A stretch of 64,000 nucleotides of DNA from contig NZ_FNRO01000001.1 of NCBI RefSeq assembly GCF_900107745.1, positions 248,001 to 312,000 of the forward strand, read 5' to 3'. Shown one piece after another: positions 16,990 through 25,800 of the stretch. The notes under the pieces are model-generated. The model was not told the DNA's origin, did no database searches, and saw only the letters and a list, made by a program, of their open reading frames with translations. A program made the translations under genes and the position numbers. The stretch comes from Variovorax sp. YR216 (GTDB lineage Bacteria; Pseudomonadota; Gammaproteobacteria; Burkholderiales; Burkholderiaceae_C). Every line of letters starts with the position of its first letter. Positions within the stretch are counted from its first letter, which is position 1.

Positions 16990-18596
16990 CGACACCCCCG
17001 CTGGCCGCACCGGCGGTCGCGAAGCGACGCAACTGGCTGCCGTCGCTGATCTGGCTGATCCCCATCGTGGCGGCGCTGGTCGGCGTGACGCTGGTCGTCA
17101 AGCTCCTGATGGAGCGCGGCCCCGAGATCGTGCTGACCTTTCGCACGGCCGAAGGGCTCGAGGCCGGCAAGACCGCGGTCAAGTACAAGGACGTGCAGAT
17201 CGGCACGGTGCAGAACATCCGTCTTGCGCACGACCGCTCGCACGTGCGCGTGCTGGTGCAGCTCAAGAAGGAAGCCTCGGGCTTCACCGCCAAGGACACG
17301 CATTTCTGGGTGGTGCGGCCGCGGCTCGACACGTCGGGGATCTCCGGCCTCGGCACCTTGCTTTCGGGCGCCTACATCGGCGCGGATGCGGGCACGTCCG
17401 AGGAAAGCTCGGGCGAATTCACCGGCCTCGAAACACCGCCCATCGTGACGCGGGATGCATCGGGACGGCAGTTCCTGCTGCGCGCGCGCGACGTGGGCTC
17501 GCTCGACATCGGCTCGCCGGTGTACTTCCGCCGCATCAAGGTGGGCCAGATCGCGGCCTTCGAGCTCGATGGTGACGGGCGCGGCGTCACGCTGCGCGTA
17601 TTCATCAATTCGCCTTACGACAAGTTCGTCGGTGTCAACACGCGCTTCTGGCACGCCAGCGGCTTCGACGTCGAGCTCGGCGCAGGCGGCCTCAAGGTGC
17701 GCACGCAGTCGCTCGCGACGGTGCTGCTGGGGGGCATCGCCTTCCAGTCGCCCGACGACGTGAGCGGGCCGGTCGCGCAGGAGAACACCGCCTTCACGCT
17801 GTCCGGGGACGAGACCTCGGCGATGAAGGAGCCCGATGGCCCGTCGCAGACCATGCTGCTGTACTTCAACCAGTCGCTGCGCGGGCTGTCGCCGGGTGCG
17901 GCGGTGGACTTTCGCGGCGTGGTGATCGGCGAGGTCAAGTCGATCGGCGTGGAATTCGACCGCGACGAGCGCGAGTTCAAGATGCCGGTCGTGATCCAGA
18001 TCTATCCCGACCGGCTGCGGCGCCGCTCGGCGACCCAGCCCGACCCGCGATACACGCAGCTCGACCGCTGGCAGTTCCTGGTCAGCAAGGGCCTGCGTGC
18101 GCAGTTGCGCACCGGCAATCTGCTGACCGGGCAGGTCTACGTGGCGATCGATTTCTTCCCCGAGGTGCCGCCGGTCAAACTCGACATCACGCGCAATCCG
18201 CTGGAGCTGCCGACAGCGCCCAACAGCCTGGACGAACTGCAGTCGCAAGTGACCGAGATCGCGCGCAAGCTCAACAAGGTGCCGTTCGACGAGATCAGCG
18301 GCGACCTGCGCAAGTCCATTGCTTCGTTGAACCGGACGCTCGTCTCCACCGAGCAGCTGATCAAGGGCCTGAACGACAACGTCTCGCCGGAGATGGCCGC
18401 CGCGGTGAAGGACGTGCGTCGCACGCTCAATACGGCCGAGAAGACCATCGCCGACGATTCGCCGCTGCAGCAGGACCTGCGACAGACGCTGCAGGAGATC
18501 ACGCGTGCGGCCGGTTCGCTGCGCGTGCTCACCGACTACCTCGAGCGGCATCCCGAATCCCTGCTGCGCGGCAAACCGGAGGACAAGCAGAAATGA
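16986..18596 (+). CDS. pqiB: intermembrane transport protein PqiB, three MCE domains
   Basis: A 536-residue protein anchored by one N-terminal helix (WLPSLIWLIPIVAALVGVTLVV) with three tandem MCE domains (about 42-135, 160-260, 285-390), each with a G-L-x-x-G-x-x-V-x-[FY]-[RK] core; for example GLEAGKTAVKYKDVQIG and LSPGAAVDFRGVVIG. A long alpha-helical tail (about 415-520) would form the needle that spans the periplasm. Length matches E. coli PqiB (about 546). Member of an envelope lipid-trafficking complex with PqiA and PqiC. Confidence 0.95.
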   Translation: MTTPPLAAPAVAKRRNWLPSLIWLIPIVAALVGVTLVVKLLMERGPEIVLTFRTAEGLEAGKTAVKYKDVQIGTVQNIRLAHDRSHVRVLVQLKKEASGFTAKDTHFWVVRPRLDTSGISGLGTLLSGAYIGADAGTSEESSGEFTGLETPPIVTRDASGRQFLLRARDVGSLDIGSPVYFRRIKVGQIAAFELDGDGRGVTLRVFINSPYDKFVGVNTRFWHASGFDVELGAGGLKVRTQSLATVLLGGIAFQSPDDVSGPVAQENTAFTLSGDETSAMKEPDGPSQTMLLYFNQSLRGLSPGAAVDFRGVVIGEVKSIGVEFDRDEREFKMPVVIQIYPDRLRRRSATQPDPRYTQLDRWQFLVSKGLRAQLRTGNLLTGQVYVAIDFFPEVPPVKLDITRNPLELPTAPNSLDELQSQVTEIARKLNKVPFDEISGDLRKSIASLNRTLVSTEQLIKGLNDNVSPEMAAAVKDVRRTLNTAEKTIADDSPLQQDLRQTLQEITRAAGSLRVLTDYLERHPESLLRGKPEDKQK

Positions 18597-19225
18597 CGAA
18601 GAATCCCATCCGCCTCGCTGCAGTGGCGCTCGCAACCACCTGGCTGATGGCTGCCTGCGGCAGCGCTGGCGGGCCGCAGTACTACAGCCTCGCGGACACG
18701 GGCCTGCCTGTGCGCGCCCCATCCGCGACGGCGGGCACGCCGGCCTACATCGAGCTTGCGCCCATTTCCATGCCCGAGCGCTTCGCGCGCCCGCAGTTCG
18801 TGGTCCGCAAGAAGGACGCTCCGGACAGCCCGGCCGTCGATATCCTGGAGCAGCATCGCTGGTCCTCGTCTTTCGAGGACGAATTGCGTGACGCGCTCGG
18901 TAGCGGCATCGCGAGCCGCCTCGGCGCGGTCGACGTGACGAAGACCGGTCGCCAGCGCGGCCAGCCCGCGACTCGCATCGCGGTGCAACTGGGCCAGTTC
19001 GACGCCATCGAGGGCAAGCGGGTGGACGCCAGCTTCAGCTGGACCGTTCGCCGCACCGACGAAGGGCCGGCGGCAGGGTGCCAGCTCTCGCTCTCCGAGC
19101 CCGTGGGCAGCGGCTTCGATGCGCTGGCGCAAGGCGCCCAGCGCGTGACCGCGAGGCTGGCCGATGCGATCGCCGGCAGCGTATCGGCGCTGAAGGCCAA
19201 CCAGGTGCCGGCCTGCGCGGTCTGA
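18593..19225 (+). CDS. pqiC: PqiC-like ABC-transport auxiliary lipoprotein
   Basis: A 210-residue outer-membrane lipoprotein: signal peptide ending LMAAC near residue 20, then the conserved opening YYSLADTG of the PqiC/ABC_trans_aux family and IELAPISMPERFARPQFVVR. It would receive the PqiB tube at the outer membrane. ATGA overlap with pqiB shows it is part of the same operon. A single late cysteine pair (Cys near 163 and 208) could form a disulfide. Confidence 0.92.
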   Translation: MTKNPIRLAAVALATTWLMAACGSAGGPQYYSLADTGLPVRAPSATAGTPAYIELAPISMPERFARPQFVVRKKDAPDSPAVDILEQHRWSSSFEDELRDALGSGIASRLGAVDVTKTGRQRGQPATRIAVQLGQFDAIEGKRVDASFSWTVRRTDEGPAAGCQLSLSEPVGSGFDALAQGAQRVTARLADAIAGSVSALKANQVPACAV

Positions 19226-19241
19226 GCTTTCGGCGGCCGCC

Positions 19242-19784
19242 ATGAACCCGACCGGCCTTGCGCTGTTCGCTACCGCCATCGGCGCGTGCGGCATCGCGTG
19301 GGGGCCGCATGGGCTGGTCGGCGTGCAATTGCCTGAGGCAGGGGAGACCGAGACGCGGACGCGCATGGCGCGCCGCTTCCCGACGTTGAACGAGTGCGAG
19401 CCGCCACCCGAGGTGCAGCGCGCCATCGCCTCGATACGGGCGCTGCTCGAAGGCGAGCCGTTGGACCTCGCCGAGATCGAGCTGGATCTGGAAGGCGTCA
19501 GCGAGTTTCACCGGCGCGTCTACGCCATCGCACGCCGCATCCCGCCCGGCCGCACTCGGACGTACGGAGAGATTGCGGAAGAGCTTGGGGACAAGGGCTT
19601 GGCACGCGCCGTTGGGCAGGCGCTCGGGCTCAACCCCTTCGCGCCGGTGGTGCCGTGCCATCGCGTGCTTGCGGCGGGCGGGAAATGGGGCGGCTTCTCG
19701 GCACACGGCGGCGCGGCATCGAAGCTGCGCATGCTGGCCATCGAAGGCGCACGGCCGGACAGCGATACCGCACCGTTGTTCTGA
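19242..19784 (+). CDS. ogt: methylated-DNA--[protein]-cysteine S-methyltransferase
   Basis: A 180-residue suicide DNA-repair protein that removes alkyl groups from O6-alkylguanine. The active site PCHR has its acceptor Cys at residue 139, preceded by VGQALGLNPFAPVV and followed by GGFSAHGGAASKLRML; the helix-turn-helix has the arginine finger in TRTYGEIAEELG. Length fits Ogt rather than the Ada fusion. It begins 16 bases after pqiC and could be co-transcribed with it. Gene symbol assigned by family only. Confidence 0.9.
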   Translation: MNPTGLALFATAIGACGIAWGPHGLVGVQLPEAGETETRTRMARRFPTLNECEPPPEVQRAIASIRALLEGEPLDLAEIELDLEGVSEFHRRVYAIARRIPPGRTRTYGEIAEELGDKGLARAVGQALGLNPFAPVVPCHRVLAAGGKWGGFSAHGGAASKLRMLAIEGARPDSDTAPLF

Positions 19785-19807
19785 CGGCACGAACCACGAA
19801 CCCCGCG

Positions 19808-19892
19808 GAACCGGCTTCGCCGGGCCGCCGGGGTTGCCCCCTCAAAGGGGGGGCCGAGCCACACGAAGTGGGCGAGGCTGGGGGTTAGCCCC
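19808..19892. repeat. hairpin-rich intergenic element
   Basis: Four small inverted repeats in 85 bases: CCGGC-TTC-GCCGG (19811-19823), CCCCCT-CAA-AGGGGG (19837-19851), CCAC-ACGAA-GTGG (19859-19871), and GGGG-TTA-GCCCC-type pairing up to 19892. The order and sequence resemble GC-rich intergenic elements I associate with Comamonadaceae genomes (from memory, unverified). It may end the ogt transcript. Confidence 0.5.
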
Positions 19893-19933
19893 TATTTTCA
19901 CGGCCCATCGAGAGCTTGGCGACAATCTGCCGA

Positions 19934-21139
19934 ATGACTTCTTCGCGCTTCTTCAGGATCGCGCTCGTGCTGGGCCTCTTGTCGGCCATCGGACCGTTCG
20001 CCATCGACATGTATCTCCCCGCCTTGCCCGAGATCGGCAGCAGCCTCGATGCTGCCATCGGGCCGGTGCAGATGAGCCTCACCGTGTTCTTCCTTGCGCT
20101 CGGCGTGGGGCAGTTGCTGTACGGGCCGGTGTCGGACATGGTCGGGCGCAAGCCGCCGCTGTATTTCGGGCTGGGCCTGTTCGCGCTCGCGAGCATCGGC
20201 TGTGCGCTGGCGACCGGCATCGAGATGCTGATCGCGCTGCGCTTCGTGCAGGGCCTCGGCGCGGCGGCCGGCATGGCGATCCCGCGCGCGGTGGTGCGCG
20301 ACCTGCATACCGGCAACGACGCGGCGCGGCTGATGTCGCTGCTGATGCTGGTGTTCAGCGTGTCGCCGATCCTCGCGCCGCTGGCCGGCAGCGCGGTCAT
20401 CGCGCTCACCGGATGGCGCGGCGTGTTCTGGGCAGTCTCGATCGCGGCGGTGATCGGCCTTGCCACCATCGCGTCGGTGCTCAAGGAAACGCGGCCCTCC
20501 GAGGAACGCGTGGAAAGCAGCCTGGGCAGCGCGCTGCGCGCCTACGGTGTCCTGCTGCGCGACAGGCACTACCTCGGGCTCGTGTTCATCGGCGCATTCG
20601 CGATGGCTGGCTTCTTCACCTATCTCGCGAACTCCTCCTTCGTGATGATCGACCACTACGGCCTGTCGCCCACGATGTACAGCGTGGCGTTCGGCGTCAA
20701 TGCCGCGGCCTTCTTCGGCGCGGCGCAGCTCAACGGCATGCTGTGCGAGCGCTTCGGCATCGTGCGCGTGGTCAAGACCAGCGTGACCGGCTGCGGCCTC
20801 GTGATGACCGCGATGTTCCTCTACTACCTGAGCGGCGGAGACCGGCTCGCGGTGCTCATCGTGCTGTACTTCATCGCGAGTGCGCTGATGGGCTTCGTGA
20901 TCCCGACCACCTCGGTGCTGGCGCTCGAACAGCACGGTGCGATCGCCGGCACTGCCTCGGCGCTGCTCGGCACGATGCAGATGCTCACCGGTGCGGTGGT
21001 CATGACGGTGGTGGGCCTGTTCACCGACGGCCGGCCTTTGCCGATGGTCGCGGGCATGGCAGGCGGCGCCTTGATCGCGGTGGTGCTCGCCTGGATCACG
21101 CTCGGAGGCCGTCGGGCGACCCGTTACGCGGCAGGGTGA
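19934..21139 (+). CDS. Bcr/CflA family multidrug efflux MFS transporter
   Basis: A 401-residue, 12-helix exporter. IGPFAIDMYLPALPEIG at the first helix and GQLLYGPVSDMVGRKPPLY (motif A) after helix 2 identify the Bcr/CflA group, which expels drugs such as bicyclomycin, chloramphenicol or sulfonamides; FVQGLGAAAGMAIPRAVVRDL is motif B-like. The ATG at 19934 is chosen over an upstream in-frame TTG. Four bases from the next transporter gene, so likely bicistronic. Confidence 0.92.
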   Translation: MTSSRFFRIALVLGLLSAIGPFAIDMYLPALPEIGSSLDAAIGPVQMSLTVFFLALGVGQLLYGPVSDMVGRKPPLYFGLGLFALASIGCALATGIEMLIALRFVQGLGAAAGMAIPRAVVRDLHTGNDAARLMSLLMLVFSVSPILAPLAGSAVIALTGWRGVFWAVSIAAVIGLATIASVLKETRPSEERVESSLGSALRAYGVLLRDRHYLGLVFIGAFAMAGFFTYLANSSFVMIDHYGLSPTMYSVAFGVNAAAFFGAAQLNGMLCERFGIVRVVKTSVTGCGLVMTAMFLYYLSGGDRLAVLIVLYFIASALMGFVIPTTSVLALEQHGAIAGTASALLGTMQMLTGAVVMTVVGLFTDGRPLPMVAGMAGGALIAVVLAWITLGGRRATRYAAG

Positions 21140-21143
21140 AGGG

Positions 21144-22571
21144 ATGTCGGCCACCACAGCCTCCGCAGCCGCCGTCGCCGCCCGCGATGGCCTGCCGATG
21201 CCGCAGCGCTCGCACGCGATGCTGGTCATCATCCTCGGCCTCGCGGTGTCCGTCCTCGACGGCACCATCGTCAATCTCGCGCTGCCCGGCATCGCGCGAG
21301 AGCTGAACGCCGACGCCTCCCATGCGATCTGGGTGGTCAATGCCTACCAGATCGCGACGCTGGTGATGCTGCTGCCGCTCGCCTCGCTCGGCGACCTGAT
21401 CGGCTACCGGCGCGTGTACCTCGTGGGGATGGCGCTGTTCGCCGCGTCGTCGGTGGTCGCGACCTTCTCGAATTCGCTCGGCATGCTGATCGGCGCCCGG
21501 GCGCTCCAGGGCCTGGGCGCGGCCGGGATCATGAGCGTCAACTCGGCGCTGGTTCGGCTCGTCTACCCGCGTGCCCAACTCGGGCGGGGCATGGCGATCA
21601 ACTCGATGGTGGTGGCCATTTCGTCGGTGGCCGGACCGTCGGTCGCGGCGGCGATCCTCTCCGTGGCTTCATGGCCGTGGCTGTTCGCGATCAACGTGCC
21701 GCTCGGCGCGCTGACGCTGGTGCTCGGCATGAAGTCGCTGCCCGTGAGCGAACGCGCTTCGGTATCGGGCTCCCGCTTCTCCGGCCTGGACGTGCTGCTC
21801 AACGTGCTGATGTTCGCGCTGATCTTCATCGGCGCCGACCGGCTCGGCGTGCGCGGCGAGCAGGGGCAGGGCATCGGCGTCGGCGCATGGGCGATCCTGC
21901 TGGCGGGCGTGGCGATCGGATTCATCTACATCCGGCGGCAACTGTCGCTTGCGGTGCCGCTGTTTCCGGTCGATCTGCTGCGCATTCCGGTGTTCGCGCT
22001 GTCGATGGGCACCTCGGTCGCTGCGTTCTGCGCGCAGATGCTGTCCTTCATCGCGCTGCCGTTCCTGCTGCTGGAGACCTACGGCCGTTCGCACTTCGAG
22101 GCCGGCCTGCTGATCACCGCCTGGCCGCTGGCCATCGTCTTCATGGCGCCGATCGCCGGCCGGTTGATCGGCAAGTACCCGGATGGCCTGCTCGGCGGCA
22201 TCGGCCTGGCGACACTCGCGACGGGACTCGCGCTGCTGGCTGCCTTGCCCGCGCATCCGGGCAACGCCGACATTGCATGGCGCATGGTGCTGTGCGGCCT
22301 GGGCTTCGGGCTGTTCCAGTCCCCCAACAACCACACCATCGTGACCTCGCCGCCGCCCCACCGCAGCGGCGCCGCCAGCGGCATGCTGGGCACGGCGCGG
22401 CTCACGGGCCAGACGCTGGGCGCGGTGATCCTGGCCGGCGTCTTCAGCTTCTGGCCGCCGCATGACGGCAAGGGCCAGGTGATCGCGCTGACGATCGCCG
22501 CGTGCTGCGCCGCAGTGGCGGCGGTTTTCAGCACGCTGCGAACCCGCCAGCCGGCCCCTCGCCACGCCTGA
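21144..22571 (+). CDS. DHA2 family MFS transporter
   Basis: A 475-residue, 14-helix drug:H+ antiporter-2 type protein. The first helix contains LGLAVSVLDGTIVNLALPGIA, the DHA2 motif D1 equivalent, and motif A is LASLGDLIGYRRVYL. Motif C-like proline/glycine helix 5 is AISSVAGPSVAAAILSVASW. Substrate unknown. It follows the Bcr-type gene by four bases and ends two bases before a convergent hydrolase gene. Confidence 0.92.
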   Translation: MSATTASAAAVAARDGLPMPQRSHAMLVIILGLAVSVLDGTIVNLALPGIARELNADASHAIWVVNAYQIATLVMLLPLASLGDLIGYRRVYLVGMALFAASSVVATFSNSLGMLIGARALQGLGAAGIMSVNSALVRLVYPRAQLGRGMAINSMVVAISSVAGPSVAAAILSVASWPWLFAINVPLGALTLVLGMKSLPVSERASVSGSRFSGLDVLLNVLMFALIFIGADRLGVRGEQGQGIGVGAWAILLAGVAIGFIYIRRQLSLAVPLFPVDLLRIPVFALSMGTSVAAFCAQMLSFIALPFLLLETYGRSHFEAGLLITAWPLAIVFMAPIAGRLIGKYPDGLLGGIGLATLATGLALLAALPAHPGNADIAWRMVLCGLGFGLFQSPNNHTIVTSPPPHRSGAASGMLGTARLTGQTLGAVILAGVFSFWPPHDGKGQVIALTIAACCAAVAAVFSTLRTRQPAPRHA

Positions 22572-22573
22572 CG

Positions 22574-24028
22574 CTACTTGGCCTGAATGACGTCGGCGAT
22601 CCGATCTGCCATGTAGGGGAAGAACGGATTCGAAGACAGCCGCGACAGCGAATCGAGGCTGACGATCAGCGCCCCGCGTTCGCCGCGCATCGCAAGCGAG
22701 CCGAGATTGACGCCGAACTCGTCGGTGTTGTCGGGCCGCATGCCATACAGCGAATCGTTCATCGGGAAGGGCAGTGCGAGGTGCGAGAGCGAGAACACCT
22801 CCAGCGGAAATTCCAGGTCCAGCGTGCGCGCCTGCTCGTTGGTCGCGCCGGCTTCGGTGACGCGCTCCACCACCTGCCGGCTGTCGGGCCCGGTGTTGGT
22901 GATGATGGTCGAGCGGAAGTTTCTGGGCGCGGCCGGCAGGATGCGGTCCAGCCGCAGGTCGCTGCCCGAGCGCAGCAGCGGGCCGAACTTGACGCTGCGG
23001 TTCAGGTCGAAGAGCACCAACTCGCTGCCATTGGCCGGCAGCCGCGCGTAGAGCCCGGTCACGATCGCGCGCGTGCTCACCGTGAAGTCGATCAGCGACT
23101 GGAAGGTGAGGATTGGCGGCAGCTTCGCGAGGTTGCCCGCGCTTTCCTCGCGCGCGATGTGGGCGCGCAGGTCGCGTGTGAGCAGAGACGACTGCCGCGC
23201 GCCGTTCACCGGGAACGAGTTGTACTTGAAGGGGTTGAACTCCGGCACGATGCCCAACCACGCCGCCTTCGCGAACGCCGGGAAGATCGCCGGCCAGCCG
23301 AACACGCCCGCGAAGCGCGAGAGCTCGGTGATGCCGATCATCGGCGCGATGAGGATGACGCGATCGGGTCGCGCGAGGCCCTGGTCATCGAGCCCGTCGA
23401 GCGCGAACTTCATTGCTAACGCACCGCCGTTGGAGAAGCCCACCACATGCAGCGGCAGCGGCGCGGGCACGCGCCGGCGCGCTTCGCGCACCGCCAGGCG
23501 CGTCGCCTCCGACCAGTCTTCCCAATCGACGCTGGTGAGGCCCGAGGGCACCGTGCCGTGCCCCGGCATCCGGATCGCCACCGCGACGAAGCCGCGATCG
23601 CGGTACAGACGCGCGATGTGACGCAAGCTGTAGGGCGAATCGGTGAGGCCGTGCAGCAGCACGACCGCGCCGCGCGGCGCGCCTTCGGGCTCGAGGACAT
23701 ACGACCGGTTCCAGTCCTGCGCAAAGCGGCCCGGGTAGATCACGCTGTCCTTGTAGTAGCGGTTGCTGGGCACCTGAGCGTCGGGTGGCAGCTTCTCGGT
23801 GACCTGGGTGCGCACTTCGTCGAAGGCTTTGTTCTCGGCGGCGATGTAGGCGGCCCAGTCGGCCTTGCGCAGCTCGTCGCGAGACAGCTCATGAGGCACG
23901 AAGGTGTGCCAGCGCTCGAGCGGCGGTCCGCGCTGCACGTCGTAGGTGCGCAGGGCGATCGCCGTGACGAACACGATGACCAGCACCAGCGCGGTCCATT
24001 TCAGGAACTTCAACAATCGGGAAACCAT
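22574..24028 (-). CDS. membrane-anchored alpha/beta hydrolase
   Basis: A 484-residue hydrolase with one N-terminal helix (WTALVLVIVFVTAIAL) and a periplasm-facing or membrane-bound alpha/beta-hydrolase domain. The oxyanion segment VVLLHGLTDSPYSLRHIA lies near residue 110 and the nucleophile elbow is GFSNGG near residue 185, in the carboxylesterase/monoglyceride-lipase style. Start at ATG 24028 because the helix follows immediately and AGGACGAGAGGGCTGCA precedes it. Divergent from a DHA2 exporter gene, 155 bases apart. Confidence 0.88.
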   Translation of the reverse strand: MVSRLLKFLKWTALVLVIVFVTAIALRTYDVQRGPPLERWHTFVPHELSRDELRKADWAAYIAAENKAFDEVRTQVTEKLPPDAQVPSNRYYKDSVIYPGRFAQDWNRSYVLEPEGAPRGAVVLLHGLTDSPYSLRHIARLYRDRGFVAVAIRMPGHGTVPSGLTSVDWEDWSEATRLAVREARRRVPAPLPLHVVGFSNGGALAMKFALDGLDDQGLARPDRVILIAPMIGITELSRFAGVFGWPAIFPAFAKAAWLGIVPEFNPFKYNSFPVNGARQSSLLTRDLRAHIAREESAGNLAKLPPILTFQSLIDFTVSTRAIVTGLYARLPANGSELVLFDLNRSVKFGPLLRSGSDLRLDRILPAAPRNFRSTIITNTGPDSRQVVERVTEAGATNEQARTLDLEFPLEVFSLSHLALPFPMNDSLYGMRPDNTDEFGVNLGSLAMRGERGALIVSLDSLSRLSSNPFFPYMADRIADVIQAK

Positions 24029-24183
24029 TGCAGCCCTCTCGTCCTTGCGCGGCGTCGTGCCGCTGCCGGCGGGCAATCTAGCACGCAGGGCGCGCTGGCA
24101 TGCGCCCATTCGATCGCCTTGCACGGCGCGCGTGGCTTGCCTTCATACTGGCGGGCCTTCGATGGCACCTGGAAGGCGTCCCA

Positions 24184-25800
24184 ATGACCCAGATCGGCAA
24201 GCCGCCGGGCGACGACGCGCTGATCCGCCACGGCTGCGAGACCTTCGATTGCGCACCGGCCGCAAGGCCCTGGGTGCTGGCCGCGGCGATCATCGGCTCC
24301 AGCATGGCCTTCATCGACGGAACGGTGGTGAACGTCGCGCTTCCCGCGATCCAGGCGGACCTGCATGCGACCGCCTTCCAGGCGCAGTGGGTGGTGGAGT
24401 CGTATGCGCTGTTCCTCGCGGCGCTGCTGCTGGTCGGCGGCGCCATGGGCGACCGCTTCGGGCGGCGCAGGATCTTCGCGATCGGCGTGACGCTGTTCGC
24501 GATCGCCTCGGTCGCATGCGCACTGTCGGGCGACGTGCAACAACTCATTCTCGCGCGAGCCGTCCAGGGGGTCGGCGGCGCGATGCTCGTGCCGGGCAGC
24601 CTTGCGCTGATCAGCGCGTCGTTTCCAGAGAAGGAACGCGGCCGCGCCATCGGTACGTGGTCGGGCTTCAGCGGCATCACCGCCGCGATCGGGCCGGTGC
24701 TCGGCGGCTTCCTCGTCGATCGCTATTCGTGGATCTGGGCCTTTCTGGTCAACGTGCCGATGGCCATCGCGGTGCTGCTGATCGTGTGGCGGCATGTGCC
24801 GGAAAGCCGCGGCGGCGAGTCGGCTGCCGGGCTCGACGTCCCGGGCGCGGCGCTCGCGACGCTGGCGCTGGGCGGCGTGGTCTATGCCTTCATCGAAGCG
24901 CCGACGCAGGGCTGGAAATCGCGCACGGTGCTTGCAGCGCTGGTCGCGGGCGTCGTTGCCGGCATCGCGTTCGTGGGGGTCGAGCTGCGTGTGCGCTCGC
25001 CGATGCTGCCGCTGTCATTGATGCGCATCGGCAACTTCGGCGGGGCGAATCTGCTGACCCTGCTGCTCTACGCGGCGCTGGGTGGCGGGCTCTATTTCTT
25101 CCCGCTCAACCTGATCCAGGTGCAAGGCTACTCGGCGACGGCTGCGGGCGCTGCGCTGCTGCCGTTCATCCTCATCATGTTCGCGCTGTCGGGTTGGGCG
25201 GGGCAGCTCGTCGATCGCTTCGGACCGCGCGGGCCGCTGGTCATCGGGCCGAGCATCGCGGCGGTCGGGTTCGCGTTGTTCGCGCTGCCGGGCGTGGGGG
25301 TCAACTACTGGACGGCGTTCTTTCCCGCGGTGGTGGTGCTGGGCTTCGGCATGACCGTGACTGTCGCGCCGCTCACGACGACAGTGATGAACGCCGTTGG
25401 GCCGGACTTGGCGGGTATGGCATCGGGCGTGAACAACGCAGTGTCGCGCGCGGCCTCGGTGCTGGCGATCGCGGTCTTCGGGGTGGTGATGGCGTGGGCG
25501 TTCGGTGCGCAGTTGGGGGAAGGGCTGCGCGACGCGGGCGCATCCGCGCAGGCCACGGCGTTTCTCGAATCGCAGCGAAGCCAGCTGGCGGGCGCGGCGC
25601 TTCCGCCCGGCGTGGATGAGGCGACGGGCAACGCGCTGCGGTACGCGGTGAACGCGGCGTTCGTGTCAGGATTCCGTTGCGTGATGGGCATCTGTGCAGC
25701 GCTGGCGCTGTTGAGTGCGTTGAGCGCCTGGCTCTTCATCAGTCGCCAGCCGGCTACACTCCCGGCCCCTTTTTCTGATCGGAGACCCAAGCGCCCATGA
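24184..25800 (+). CDS. DHA2 family MFS transporter (EmrB/QacA-like)
   Basis: A 538-residue, 14-helix exporter. SSMAFIDGTVVNVALPAIQ in helix 1, GGAMGDRFGRRRIF as motif A and SGITAAIGPVLGGFLVDRYSW as motif C are diagnostic. The ATG at 24184 has GGAAGG nine bases upstream; longer frames to 24100 would enter the divergent promoter. The stop overlaps the ATG of the following serine-hydrolase gene, so the two are translationally coupled, suggesting export of a compound processed by, or protecting against, that hydrolase. Confidence 0.93.
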   Translation: MTQIGKPPGDDALIRHGCETFDCAPAARPWVLAAAIIGSSMAFIDGTVVNVALPAIQADLHATAFQAQWVVESYALFLAALLLVGGAMGDRFGRRRIFAIGVTLFAIASVACALSGDVQQLILARAVQGVGGAMLVPGSLALISASFPEKERGRAIGTWSGFSGITAAIGPVLGGFLVDRYSWIWAFLVNVPMAIAVLLIVWRHVPESRGGESAAGLDVPGAALATLALGGVVYAFIEAPTQGWKSRTVLAALVAGVVAGIAFVGVELRVRSPMLPLSLMRIGNFGGANLLTLLLYAALGGGLYFFPLNLIQVQGYSATAAGAALLPFILIMFALSGWAGQLVDRFGPRGPLVIGPSIAAVGFALFALPGVGVNYWTAFFPAVVVLGFGMTVTVAPLTTTVMNAVGPDLAGMASGVNNAVSRAASVLAIAVFGVVMAWAFGAQLGEGLRDAGASAQATAFLESQRSQLAGAALPPGVDEATGNALRYAVNAAFVSGFRCVMGICAALALLSALSAWLFISRQPATLPAPFSDRRPKRP

